From Hohaiivirga sp031546825 (GTDB taxonomy: Bacteria > Pseudomonadota > Alphaproteobacteria > Rhizobiales > Beijerinckiaceae): a DNA stretch of 64,000 bases. The notes below the pieces were generated by a model that was not told the origin of the DNA, searched no databases, and worked only from the letters and a program-made list of their open reading frames with translations. Position 1 is the stretch's first letter. The number at the start of each line of letters is the position of its first letter. Made by a program: the position numbers and the translations under genes. The DNA is taken from the NCBI GenBank assembly GCA_031546825.1, contig JAVBJU010000019.1, positions 83,457-147,456 of the forward strand, written 5' to 3'. Of the stretch, positions 8,353-16,660 are shown piece by piece.

Positions 8353-8535
8353 AAAGTTGGCTTCTCAAAGAACAGGAAAAGTTCGGGAAGTGACTTGCAC
8401 AGGTGAATCACGGTTTGTTAACCATCATTGGATAGCGTTGCGAATCAGTTAACGAGCGTCCGCCGCGAGAGCCAGCGCCGGACAGTAGGTGGAAACGCCG
8501 CACGCTCCTGAGGCTCCGAGGTTGGGGAAAGACAA

Positions 8536-9237
8536 ATGCGCGTACTTCTCATCGAGGACGATAGCGCCACGGCCCAAAGCGTCGAGTTGATGCTGAAGAC
8601 CGAGAATTTCAATGTCTACACCACCGATCTCGGTGAGGAGGGCGTTGATCTTGGCAAACTCTACGATTACGACATCATCCTGCTCGACCTGAACCTGCCG
8701 GATATGTCGGGTTACGAGGTGCTTCGCAACCTTCGCGTCGGCAAGATCAAGACACCCATTCTCATTCTCTCGGGCATGGGCACGATTGAGGACAAGGTGA
8801 AGGGTCTCGGCTTCGGTGCCGATGACTATCTCACCAAGCCTTTCCACAAGGACGAACTGGTTGCCCGCATCCACGCCGTGGTGCGCCGCTCCAAGGGCCA
8901 TGCCCAATCGGTCATCAATACCGGTGATCTCGTCGTCAACCTCGACACCAAGACCGTCGAAGTTTCCGGCTCCCGCGTTCATCTGACCGGCAAAGAATAC
9001 CAGATGCTTGAGCTTCTGGCGCTCCGCAAGGGCACCACGCTCACCCCGGACATGTTCCTCAACCACCTTTATGGCGGCATGGACGAGCCGGAATTGAAGA
9101 TCATCGACGTCTTTATCTGCAAGCTGCGCAAGAAGCTCGCCAATGCGTCCGGCGGCAAAAATTACATCGAAACCGTCTGGGGCCGTGGCTACGTGCTGCG
9201 TGAACCCGACGACATCGAGCAGCGCATCGCTGTTTGA
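8536..9237 (+). CDS. ctrA: Cell-cycle master response regulator CtrA
   Basis: 233 residues, the usual length. CtrA is an OmpR-type response regulator that, when phosphorylated through ChpT, controls the cell cycle, division and flagellar genes of alphaproteobacteria. Seen: receiver domain (about 1-118) with the acidic pocket E7-D8-D9, phosphorylatable D51 in ILLDLNLPDMSGYEVL and K in DYLTKPFHKDE; winged-helix DNA-binding domain (about 125-230) with KTIDVFICKLRKK-like recognition region (KIIDVFICKLRKKL) and ETVWGRGYVLRE. The last residues end in AV; Caulobacter CtrA ends in two alanines that are needed for ClpXP turnover, so the degradation signal here may differ. Followed by a good terminator. 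Confidence 0.97.
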   Translation: MRVLLIEDDSATAQSVELMLKTENFNVYTTDLGEEGVDLGKLYDYDIILLDLNLPDMSGYEVLRNLRVGKIKTPILILSGMGTIEDKVKGLGFGADDYLTKPFHKDELVARIHAVVRRSKGHAQSVINTGDLVVNLDTKTVEVSGSRVHLTGKEYQMLELLALRKGTTLTPDMFLNHLYGGMDEPELKIIDVFICKLRKKLANASGGKNYIETVWGRGYVLREPDDIEQRIAV

Positions 9238-9269
9238 GGAATAAGAATATAACAGGGTCTCTTTCGCCT

Positions 9270-9296
9270 CCGGCTCCATGAGCCGGGGGTTTTTTA
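9270..9296 (+). terminator. Intrinsic terminator after ctrA
   Basis: Perfect 7-bp stem CCGGCTC / GAGCCGG with loop CAT, followed by gggtttttt. Confidence 0.9.
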
Positions 9297-9310
9297 TTGG
9301 GAGGATGCCG

Positions 9311-10036
9311 TTACCGTATCCCGGAAATCGGCCCCGCACCCTTCCCCGCCTGATATAAAATCGCCTGTGCCAACGGCGACCATAGCGGCATGCGAATGCC
9401 CGCCTCCGCAAGCCCGCGCCGCAGCCATTCATTGCATGTGAGCAGGGGTGAATAACGTCCGGTCGCAGAATAAAAGGCGTCGGAACGCCACGGACCCGGC
9501 GCGGTTAGTTTTTTAGGAATGCGCCCATCGGCGTCTCGGGCGAAGCCAGCTTCGAGATAGCGGGTCAACACCCGCAATTGCGCGACCGACAGCCGAATGC
9601 GCACGGCATCCGCAGGCGGGGGAAGGGTGGCGTCGATGAAATATGGGGCGACATGCATCACCGTGCCATTCATGCCGAGCAGCGCCTTGGCCGCATTCGT
9701 CACCTTGAGATCACCCCATGTGGGCGTGTCGATAAAAATCGCCCGGTCTCCCCAGCCGAACGCCAGATAATTGCTGCGCGCGTCGGCGGTGAGGAAGTCT
9801 GTCATGGGGAGCGCATCGCGCCAGTCACCCGCTCCGGAGCGGATGGGCACAAGCACTTCCGTATGAATACCATTGGAAATGATTTCGATGGGTATGCCGT
9901 CGTCCGGTTCACGGAAGTCGCCGTTCACCGGAATAACCGCGCCAATCAAAGCGGCAAAACCAAAGAGAACGCTGGCCATCACCAACGACGCGACGGCTCT
10001 CACCGCCCATCGCAGGACATGCCGCGCGGCCCTCAT
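9311..10036 (-). CDS. DUF2459/TIGR02117-type membrane-anchored protein
   Basis: 241 residues with a basic N-terminus and one hydrophobic segment (about residues 12-34), so probably an inner-membrane anchor or uncleaved signal. The remainder resembles the TIGR02117/DUF2459 family of unknown function, often found near urease or carotenoid genes in other species. Seen: NGIHTEVLVPI, AFGWGDRAIF and LTCNEWLRRGL, conserved in the family; the His, Asp and Cys in these motifs suggest a papain-like or NlpC-like fold, but no activity is known. It converges with ctrA and may be cotranscribed with chpT, whose stop lies just upstream. Confidence 0.75.
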   Translation of the reverse strand: MRAARHVLRWAVRAVASLVMASVLFGFAALIGAVIPVNGDFREPDDGIPIEIISNGIHTEVLVPIRSGAGDWRDALPMTDFLTADARSNYLAFGWGDRAIFIDTPTWGDLKVTNAAKALLGMNGTVMHVAPYFIDATLPPPADAVRIRLSVAQLRVLTRYLEAGFARDADGRIPKKLTAPGPWRSDAFYSATGRYSPLLTCNEWLRRGLAEAGIRMPLWSPLAQAILYQAGKGAGPISGIR

Positions 10037-10039
10037 GGA

Positions 10040-10675
10040 TTAAGTGGCGCGTATGACGATTTCGTTTTCGCCCGCTGTCACCGTCACGGCCATGCCCGCA
10101 GCCTCGGCTACCAGACCCGCGTAATAGGGCTGAATGCAATGGGCATCGACAGTGCCACTTTCTGAATTTCCCGCAAGCAGCGCGCGAATTTCCTCGGAGA
10201 CGCGGGCGTTCTGCCCCTTTGCGGTAAGCGTGAAGTTGCAATCCTCCGGCCCGCCGTCGATGATCACATCAAGCACGCCGCCGCGCGGGATTGCGCCGCT
10301 GGCGATCATGAACAGGTTGAGCAGGAGCTTCACCTTGTTCTTCGGGTAAAATGCAACCGGGCCGCGCCAGGTGATTTCGATCTTCCCTTCGGGAAACAGA
10401 CCACGCGACACCTGCTCGGCATCGCCCAGATCAATCATCGCCCCGGCGGAACCCGCTGCACCAAAAGCCAGGCGCGAAAACTGCAATTTGGCCGATGCCT
10501 GCTGCGCGCTCTTGCGAATCAGCTCGAAGGCGAAATCGCGCATCGAGCTGTCCTTCTCATCCTCCAACACCTCAAGGCCATTGACGATGGCCCCAACCGG
10601 CGAAATCACATCGTGACACACGCGGGAACTGACAAGGGCGGAAAGATCGAGGGCCTCGAGCGAAATCTTTGGCAT
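10040..10675 (-). CDS. chpT: Histidine phosphotransferase ChpT
   Basis: 211 residues from the ATG at 10675, which has GGAG at a good distance; the longer open frame upstream reads as noncoding. ChpT is a dimeric phosphotransferase that relays phosphate from CckA to CtrA and CpdR. Seen: a histidine-kinase-like dimerisation helix with the phosphorylated His at about H21 in SSRVCHDVISPVGAIVNGLE, and a degenerate ATPase-like C-terminal domain without N, G1 or G2 box motifs, as expected because ChpT does not bind ATP. Location 0.8 kb from ctrA supports the assignment. Its sciP-ctrA-chpT neighbourhood places a whole regulatory circuit in 5 kb. Confidence 0.9.
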   Translation of the reverse strand: MPKISLEALDLSALVSSRVCHDVISPVGAIVNGLEVLEDEKDSSMRDFAFELIRKSAQQASAKLQFSRLAFGAAGSAGAMIDLGDAEQVSRGLFPEGKIEITWRGPVAFYPKNKVKLLLNLFMIASGAIPRGGVLDVIIDGGPEDCNFTLTAKGQNARVSEEIRALLAGNSESGTVDAHCIQPYYAGLVAEAAGMAVTVTAGENEIVIRAT

Positions 10676-10848
10676 GGTATCTCCAGAAACGGTCCTGCAT
10701 GGTGAATAGCGCATAACAATGAAAAAGACCCTAATGGGGAGCAAATCCCGTGGGCCGTCTCTTCCAGAGCGGGGTTTGCAGCTTGCAACTATGGCACAAA
10801 AGACCGATACCAATGGGAAGAATGATCTGCCAGGGGAGCGCTTAACCC

Positions 10849-11658
10849 GTGAATACCCCATACAACGATATCGCGTTGCGGCTCGCCCCCATCGCACGGG
10901 AAGCCGGGCGCTTGCTGCGCGACGTGAAAAAGACGCACATCGCAGTGCGCCGCAAGAGCGACGACACGCCAACATGCCCCGCCGACACCGCGTCGGAAAC
11001 CCTGATCGTCGGACGGCTGCGCGCCGCTTTTCCCGATATCCCGATCATTTCCGAGGAGCGGGTCAGGGATACGGATGTCTCAACCCGTTTCTTTCTGGTC
11101 GATCCGCTCGACGGCACCGCCGATTTCATCGACGGCGGCGAAGAATATTGCGTCAATATCGCCCTGATTGAGCATGGCCGCCCGGTTGCCGCCGTCATCC
11201 ACGCGCCTTCTGGAGGCACCACCTGGCTTGCCGGGGAGACAGCGAATGTGGCATCCGAGGCCGGGCGCATCACGCCCATAGCCGCCCGTAAAACCGAACC
11301 CGCCAGCTTCACCGTGCTCGCCAGCAACCGTTACGGCGACGCGCAAACCGAAACCTGCCTCGATGCCCTCGCCCCACGCCATCGATTGCATATTTCATCG
11401 GCCATCAAGTTTTGCCGCATCGCCGAAGGACAGGCCGATCTATATCTCCGGCTCGGGCGCACCATGGAATGGGACACGGCTGCGGGGGATCTGCTTCTCT
11501 TGCGCGCAGGCGGCTGCGTCTGCGATCTCGACGGCCAGCCGCTCCGCTATGGCAAGGCCCATGCCGATTACGCCAATGGCCCCTTCGTCGCTCTGGGCGA
11601 CCCAACACGGGCCAAAGCCATGCTGGCGACATGCACGGTGGCCTTGGCTCCCACGTAG
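10849..11658 (+). CDS. cysQ: 3'(2'),5'-bisphosphate nucleotidase, inositol monophosphatase family
   Basis: 269 residues. Removes the 3' phosphate from PAP/PAPS (sulfate assimilation and coenzyme recycling), Mg-dependent. Seen: the Li/Mg phosphatase motifs ISEE (67-70), DPLDGT (85-90) and the second metal motif EWDTAAGDLLLLRAGG near residue 205. The sequence EEYCVNIAL after DPLDGTADF is typical of CysQ rather than of inositol monophosphatase or HisN. Starts at GTG 10849 with AGGGGAG ten bases upstream. The TAG stop is followed by AGTGATTG, resembling the first bases of the palindromic repeat, but the match is too short to call. Confidence 0.88.
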   Translation: MNTPYNDIALRLAPIAREAGRLLRDVKKTHIAVRRKSDDTPTCPADTASETLIVGRLRAAFPDIPIISEERVRDTDVSTRFFLVDPLDGTADFIDGGEEYCVNIALIEHGRPVAAVIHAPSGGTTWLAGETANVASEAGRITPIAARKTEPASFTVLASNRYGDAQTETCLDALAPRHRLHISSAIKFCRIAEGQADLYLRLGRTMEWDTAAGDLLLLRAGGCVCDLDGQPLRYGKAHADYANGPFVALGDPTRAKAMLATCTVALAPT

Positions 11659-11762
11659 AGTGATTGTTAAGCTTTGAGAAACTATACTCACCCTCTGTAA
11701 TCGGCACGGGCTTTCTTAAAAAAAGGAAGCCGCATCCCACGCCCGCTGAACGAGGAAAGAAC

Positions 11763-12341
11763 ATGCGCCTGACAAAATTCGTGATGGCCTTCGCGGTCTC
11801 TCTTCTGCTTGCTGCCACCGTTTCGCCCGTCTCGGCCCAGCAATCGCGTGGCTCCCAGGACAACTTCGAGCCCCAGGAGATTGTGGACGCCGGTCATCGC
11901 TTCTTCGGGAAAACCTCGCGCGGCCTTGCCATGGCAGTACAGAACGTCACCAAGAAATGGGGCAAGCCGAACGCCTATATCCTCGGCCAGGAGGCCTCGG
12001 GGGCCTTCGTTGCTGGTCTGCGTTACGGCGAAGGCACCATCTACACCCGCACGGGCAAGCAGCAATACCTCTTCTGGCAAGGGCCTTCACTCGGCTTTGA
12101 TGCCGGTGGCGAGGGCGCGCGCACAATGATGCTGGTCTACAGCCTGCCGAAAATGGATTTCATGTTCCAACGCTTCGGCGGCATTGATGGCTCGGCCTAT
12201 TTTATCGGCGGGTTCGGCATCACCGCGGTCCGCGCGGGTGATACCATCATCGTGCCTATCCGCTCCGGTGTCGGCGCACGGCTCGGCGTCAATATCGGCT
12301 ACCTGAAGTTTTCGCAGAAATCGACCTGGAACCCCTTCTGA
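11763..12341 (+). CDS. DUF1134 family exported protein
   Basis: 192 residues from the ATG at 11763, with GAGGAAAG ideally placed upstream (the frame extends to 11664 without any coding look). A clear signal peptide is seen: MRLTKF, a hydrophobic core, and probable cleavage after VSA at residue 25. The mature part matches the DUF1134 family, found almost only in alphaproteobacteria and of unknown function, with glycine-rich hydrophobic repeats (GAFVAGLRYGEGTIYTR, GGFGITAVRAG, GVGARLGVNIGYL) that resemble lipid-binding Ysc84/SYLF domains. Probably periplasmic or membrane-associated. Confidence 0.85.
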   Translation: MRLTKFVMAFAVSLLLAATVSPVSAQQSRGSQDNFEPQEIVDAGHRFFGKTSRGLAMAVQNVTKKWGKPNAYILGQEASGAFVAGLRYGEGTIYTRTGKQQYLFWQGPSLGFDAGGEGARTMMLVYSLPKMDFMFQRFGGIDGSAYFIGGFGITAVRAGDTIIVPIRSGVGARLGVNIGYLKFSQKSTWNPF

Positions 12342-12419
12342 TACTATCGGGCGCTTTCCGAACGCGGTTTGCGCCCCAGTTTCTCAGGTGACGCAGTTTC
12401 ATTGAGGAGGCAAAAGCCC

Positions 12420-12887
12420 GTGGTTGCCCAGATCATGTTCTTTGCCCTCGGCTTTTTAATCGCCACCCTGCTTGCCCTCGCCCTGCTCCCAGCCTTCAAC
12501 GCCCGCGCCAAAAGGCTGGCAAAACGCCGGGTTGAGGCCTTACTGCCCGTCTCCCTCGATGAAGTGCGGGCCGAACGCGACCTGATCCGCGCCGAAGGAG
12601 CGCTGGTGGAAAACCGCAAGGATCAGGTCATCGCCAAACGAGATGAGGCACTGCACAAAGCCATGTTGGACATCAGCGAAAAAAACAACCGGCTTGAGAC
12701 CTTGCAGACGGCGCTTGCCAAGCTTGAGCGCGAGCTTGCGATGCTGCGCACCCACAACGCCGAACTGGAAAGCAAAGCGGCGTCACACCCCAACAGCGAA
12801 GCCCTTGCCGCAGAGAACGCCCGCCTGAGCAAGCGGATTGAAGAACTGGCGAATATGCTGATGGCGACGACCTCCTCCTCGTCTTAG
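12420..12887 (+). CDS. Membrane-anchored coiled-coil protein of unknown function
   Basis: 155 residues from GTG 12420, preceded by GAGGAGG (12404-12410), which decides the start; the upstream part of the frame is noncoding. One N-terminal membrane helix (about residues 5-24: FFALGFLIATLLALALLPAF) followed by a long heptad-rich alpha-helix rich in Glu, Lys, Arg and Leu, ending in a Ser-rich tail. Many alphaproteobacteria encode such bitopic proteins beside DUF1134; the function is not known. No catalytic motif seen. Confidence 0.7.
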   Translation: MVAQIMFFALGFLIATLLALALLPAFNARAKRLAKRRVEALLPVSLDEVRAERDLIRAEGALVENRKDQVIAKRDEALHKAMLDISEKNNRLETLQTALAKLERELAMLRTHNAELESKAASHPNSEALAAENARLSKRIEELANMLMATTSSSS

Positions 12888-12914
12888 GCACAATCATTTC
12901 AAGGCAATAGAACC

Positions 12915-13817
12915 ATGAGCATTCTTTCCCGTTTTTTTGGCAGAAAAGATGACTCTGCTTTGATTATCACTCACTCCGCTCCCTTAGTCGCGAACGCCAA
13001 TTTCGAAGACAATCTTAGCCTGCAAGTTGTATTTCGCGAGCTGCTCGATTTTCAGGGCGAAGCTTTGAATGCCGCACTGCGCACCTATCATCCGTCTATG
13101 AAAAATGCCCTGTGGGAAATCGAGCCCGATATGGGAGATTTTTTGGCGCTAGCAGGCTGGGGCAGACATGTCATTCGCATGGTTGGCTTTAATATGCCCT
13201 ATGCCGCCGATGCCATAGAGGCCTGTGTTGCACCCGCTGCCTACCCGCCAGAAGTCAAAGAGCAAGTTCGGGCAACCGTCAGCAATATCATCCTATATTA
13301 TGCCGGATACGACCCCTCGCCGCTTGAGCAATATGTCGCCTTGGCAGCTGTCGCAGGCGTACTGGCACAGTTTGGCGCCGTGGCCGTTCTGAACGAAACG
13401 GCCCATAGCTCTCTCCCCATCGGGGTCCTCAGCACCGATGAGTTGGGCGATAAAAGCCTGGAAATATTACGCGAGGGATATCCACTGACCTTGCTGTTTT
13501 GCGGCTTCGTCAAGTATCAGGTAGAGGGTGTACAGGGCCTATGGATGCGCACGTATGGTGCTGATAAATTCGGCGTGCCAGACTTCGCCGCGTTAGCTGA
13601 AGGGCATCATGAAGGTCAAAAATATTCTGAAATTTTCAATGACATTTTGAAGTATCTTATTGGAAGTGGCGCAGAGCTGGCGCCGGGGCACACAATGCAA
13701 ATTGGTGAAACCACTTATTTGAAATTCCGTACGCCGCTGAAAGGCGAGGACTTCCTGGAAAGTTCCGGAGAGCTGCTTGTAATTGAATTAATCGAACAAG
13801 ATCAGATCAATAAATAG
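12915..13817 (+). CDS. DUF4261-like hypothetical protein
   Basis: 300 residues, soluble, without signal peptide. General pattern (an internal segment with LEQYVALAAVAGVLAQFGAVAVLNE, then a G-x-x-x-L-W-M-R-T-Y-G-A-x-x-F-G-V-P strand and a C-terminal KFRTPLKGEDFLE region) resembles the DUF4261 family seen in bacteria and sometimes linked to tail-fibre or immunity-like contexts, but I recognise it only loosely. Codons end in A or T more often than in the neighbours, which suggests recent acquisition. No known toxin or immunity partner is adjacent. Confidence 0.55.
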   Translation: MSILSRFFGRKDDSALIITHSAPLVANANFEDNLSLQVVFRELLDFQGEALNAALRTYHPSMKNALWEIEPDMGDFLALAGWGRHVIRMVGFNMPYAADAIEACVAPAAYPPEVKEQVRATVSNIILYYAGYDPSPLEQYVALAAVAGVLAQFGAVAVLNETAHSSLPIGVLSTDELGDKSLEILREGYPLTLLFCGFVKYQVEGVQGLWMRTYGADKFGVPDFAALAEGHHEGQKYSEIFNDILKYLIGSGAELAPGHTMQIGETTYLKFRTPLKGEDFLESSGELLVIELIEQDQINK

Positions 13818-13847
13818 AATCTGCCAGCAAATTGCCAATCATACCGC

Positions 13848-14303
13848 CTATCGCTTCCCCTCAAAAAAGCCCTTGAGCAGTTCCGCCGCCTCTTCCGCCC
13901 TGATGCCGCTGTAAACTTCCGGCGCGTGGTGGCAGGTGGGTTGCGCGAAGAAACGTCCGCCATTTTCCACCGCACCGCCTTTTGGGTCGGATGCGCCAAA
14001 ATAAAGCCGCCGAATGCGGGCGAAAGAGATGGCGGCGGCACACATGGCGCAGGGTTCAAGTGTCACATAAAGATCGCAACCCGTCAGGCGTTCGTCTTCA
14101 AGGATGGCGCAGGCAGCGCGGATTGCCAGAATTTCAGCGTGCGCGGTCGGGTCATGCAGGGCGCGTGGCGCATTGCCAGCTTGAGCGATCACCTTACCGT
14201 CGCGCACCACCGCCGCGCCGACCGGCACCTCGTGGCAGGCCATGGCACGGTGCGCCTCGGCAAAAGCAGCATTCATCGCCTCGGAGGAAGGATTGTATTT
14301 CAT
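13848..14303 (-). CDS. tadA: tRNA-specific adenosine deaminase TadA
   Basis: 151 residues from ATG 14303. Converts adenosine 34 of tRNA-Arg(ACG) to inosine; a zinc cytidine-deaminase-fold enzyme. Seen: HAE at 55-57 (zinc His and catalytic Glu) and PCAMC at 84-88 (two zinc cysteines), VPVGAAVV substrate strand, and the C-terminal region GGAVENGG. The longer open frame to 14564 has no coding look. Divergent from the rluB-type gene. Confidence 0.95.
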   Translation of the reverse strand: MKYNPSSEAMNAAFAEAHRAMACHEVPVGAAVVRDGKVIAQAGNAPRALHDPTAHAEILAIRAACAILEDERLTGCDLYVTLEPCAMCAAAISFARIRRLYFGASDPKGGAVENGGRFFAQPTCHHAPEVYSGIRAEEAAELLKGFFEGKR

Positions 14304-14605
14304 GCGTTTCTCTAACAAATCCGCTTTCTCTGCCAAAAGCCGTCCGTGCGCCGTTTCAGTCCGCCGTCTTCGGAAAATCTGGTTTCCCTTTCCTGCCCGA
14401 TGCTGTAGAGCCATGGGTAGCAGAATAGGGGAAGGCTCCGGTACAGTCTTATTTTGACCGCACGCTCCCGCTATTCCACCCGAGCAATTCAGGTTCCTCC
14501 AAAAAGCAGGAATTGTTCCCACATTTCGTATCCACAACGCCTTTACGGTAAACTGGTTGTCCACTTAACCGGGCGTTGTCATTTAAAGATAGTGTCACCC
14601 TACCC

Positions 14606-16657
14606 ATGAACGATTTCAAAGACAACGACAAGCGCGGCCCCGGCAAGGGCTTTTCCGCATCCCGTGGCCCCAAGCCTTTCGGCGATAAGGGCCGTGATCG
14701 CGACGGTGGAAGCCGCTTCGGCAAGCCTGCTTTTGGCGGCAAACCCGGCTTTGGTGGCAAGCCTGGTTTCGGTGGCAAGCCCGGTTTTGGCGGTAAGCCC
14801 GGTTTTGGAAAACCCCGCTTCGGGGACGATCGCAAGGAGCGTGTGGAGCCCATCGGGGAAGTGCGCGCGGCGGATGCCGAAGAGCGCATTGCCAAGGTTA
14901 TTGCCCGCGCGGGCATTGCATCGCGTCGTGACGCCGAAGCGCTGATTGCCGAAGGCCGTGTGACACTTGAAGGTGAAGTGCTGACCTCACCAGCGATCAA
15001 TGTCGGCCCCTTCGCCAAAATCACCATCGACGGCGAGCCGCTGCCGGAGCGTGAGCGCACCCGCCTGTGGCTCTACCATAAGCCGCGCGGCCTGGTGACC
15101 ACCGCCCGCGATCCGGAAGGCCGTTCGACCGTGTTCGACAACCTGCCGGAGGAAATGCCCCGTGTTATTTCCATCGGACGCCTTGATATCAATACCGAAG
15201 GGCTGTTGCTCCTGACCAATGACGGCGGCCTTGCCCGCGTCATCGCCCATCCGGATACCGGCTGGCTACGCCGCTACAAGGTGCGCGCCCACGGCGACAT
15301 CACCCAGGCCGACCTCGACAAGCTCGCCGGTGGCATCACCATCGACGAGATCGAATACGGCCCGGTCGAAGCGCGGCTGGACCGCGTTCAGGGCGACAAC
15401 GTCTGGCTGACGCTGGGCTTGCGCGAAGGCAAAAACCGCGAGGTCAAGCGTATCCTCGAACATATTGGCCTCAGCGTGAACCGGCTGATCCGCCTGTCGT
15501 TCGGGCCTTTCCAGCTTGGCGATCTTGAAGCGGGCCTCGTTGAAGAAATTCGCACCAAGGTGCTGAAAGAACAGCTTGGCGACGCGCTGAGCGCGGAAGC
15601 CAATGTTGATTTCGTGCGCCCGGTACGTGAACCGGTGGCAACGCACGCGCCCAAGCGGTTCGAAGATGAAGCGGTTGAGGAAGAATTCGACCCCTACGCC
15701 GCCCGCCGCGAGCGCGAACACGCCGATTCCCTGCAGCGCCGCGAGCGCAACCGCGCCGTGTGGCGTGCCGATGATGGCGAAGGCGCGCAGGGCCGTACTG
15801 GCCGTGTGCCGCGCCGTGGGGCTGACCCGAAAGAAGCGCGCGAGGCGCTGGGACCGCGTGAGCGCCAACGTGTGGGCGCCATCGAAAGCGGCTCTGGCCG
15901 CACCGTGCGCGTCGAACGCTTCGTTCCCGAAGCGGGCGAAGAAGCCCGCGGCGAGCGCAAGCCCTACCAGCCGCGCGAAGAGCGCGGTTCGGAAGACAGA
16001 CCCCGCCGTCCCTTCGGTGAAGGCCGCGACAAGCCATACGGCGACCGTCCGCCACGCCGCGAAGGCGGTAGCGATTTCAAGCCCCGTCGCCCCTTCGGCG
16101 AAGGGCGTGACAAGCCCTATGGTGATCGTCCGCCGCGCCGTGAAGGTGGCAGCGATTTCAAGCCGCGCTCCTCCTTTGGTGAAGGCCGTGACAGGCCAAC
16201 CGGTGATCGCCCACCACGCCGTGAGGGTGGCAGTGATTTCAAGCCGCGCTCCTCCTTCGGTGAAGGCCGCGACAGACCGACAGGTGATCGTCCGCCACGT
16301 CGTGAAGGTGGTAGCGATTTCAAGCCGCGCAGCTCTTTCGGCGGCGGCCGTGACAGACCGACAGGTGATCGCCCGCCACGCCGTGAAGGTGGTAGCGATT
16401 TCAAGCCGCGCTCCTCCTTCGGTGAAGGCCGCGACAGGCCGACCGGTGATCGTCCGCCGCGCCGTGAGGGTGACAGCGATTTCAAGCCGCGCAGCTCTTT
16501 CGGCGGCGGTCGTGACAAGCCGGGCTTTGGCGGAGATCGCAAGCCCGGTCGTCCCGGCGGCAAGCCTGCTTTTGGCAAGGGCAAACCCTCCTTTGGCAAG
16601 AAGCCGGGGCCGGGCGGACCGCGCAGTGGCGGACCCGGTAAGGGCCGGGAGCGCTAA
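14606..16657 (+). CDS. rluB: RluB/RsuA-family pseudouridine synthase with long repetitive, disordered tails
   Basis: 683 residues from ATG 14606 (a TTG at 14576 is in frame). RluB/RluE/RsuA enzymes convert a specific uridine in rRNA to pseudouridine. Seen: N-terminal low-complexity region with tandem GGKPGF units (residues about 43-66); S4 RNA-binding domain (about 93-150, IAKVIARAGIASRRDAEALI); catalytic domain with GRLDINTEGLLLLTN, active-site Asp about D194; then about 330 residues of Arg/Gly/Pro-rich disordered tail with six 27-residue repeats (see repeat entry). The usual length is 250-300; similar tails occur in many Hyphomicrobiales. rsmD follows 3 bases later, so both rRNA modification genes are cotranscribed. 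Confidence 0.93.
   Translation: MNDFKDNDKRGPGKGFSASRGPKPFGDKGRDRDGGSRFGKPAFGGKPGFGGKPGFGGKPGFGGKPGFGKPRFGDDRKERVEPIGEVRAADAEERIAKVIARAGIASRRDAEALIAEGRVTLEGEVLTSPAINVGPFAKITIDGEPLPERERTRLWLYHKPRGLVTTARDPEGRSTVFDNLPEEMPRVISIGRLDINTEGLLLLTNDGGLARVIAHPDTGWLRRYKVRAHGDITQADLDKLAGGITIDEIEYGPVEARLDRVQGDNVWLTLGLREGKNREVKRILEHIGLSVNRLIRLSFGPFQLGDLEAGLVEEIRTKVLKEQLGDALSAEANVDFVRPVREPVATHAPKRFEDEAVEEEFDPYAARREREHADSLQRRERNRAVWRADDGEGAQGRTGRVPRRGADPKEAREALGPRERQRVGAIESGSGRTVRVERFVPEAGEEARGERKPYQPREERGSEDRPRRPFGEGRDKPYGDRPPRREGGSDFKPRRPFGEGRDKPYGDRPPRREGGSDFKPRSSFGEGRDRPTGDRPPRREGGSDFKPRSSFGEGRDRPTGDRPPRREGGSDFKPRSSFGGGRDRPTGDRPPRREGGSDFKPRSSFGEGRDRPTGDRPPRREGDSDFKPRSSFGGGRDKPGFGGDRKPGRPGGKPAFGKGKPSFGKKPGPGGPRSGGPGKGRER
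16004..16522 (+). repeat. 81-bp tandem repeats coding for 27-residue units in the RluB tail
   Basis: Six full units (start points 16004, 16085, 16166, 16247, 16328, 16409) and one partial at 16490-16522. Unit consensus begins RSSFGEGRDRPTGDRPP and ends RREGGSDFKP. Units 1-2 are the PYG variant, 3-6 the PTG variant, showing stepwise expansion. Similar but shorter GGKPGF repeats are at the N-terminus. Confidence 0.95.
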
Positions 16658-16660
16658 GCC

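Larger units (their letters stand above)
7993..8535. promoter_or_regulatory. ctrA upstream control region
   Basis: About 540 bases without a convincing gene between fliJ-like and ctrA. It contains several CtrA-like half and full boxes: TTAA-atattcg-TTAC at 8155-8169, TTAAcccgtttGTAA at 8338-8352 (on the minus strand TTAC-N7-TTAAC), TTGC-gaatcag-TTAAC at 8438-8453, and an isolated GTTAAC at 8417-8422. CtrA autoregulates its own promoters in Caulobacter and Brucella, so multiple boxes are expected. A 116-codon frame at 8043-8393 reads as noncoding. Confidence 0.6.

Noticed and set aside
8043..8393. 116-codon frame in front of ctrA
   Set aside because: Poor codon pattern, no ribosome site; the region is the CtrA-box-rich promoter of ctrA.
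16004..16522. CRISPR array
   Set aside because: Units are contiguous 81-bp in-frame coding repeats with no spacers and no cas genes.
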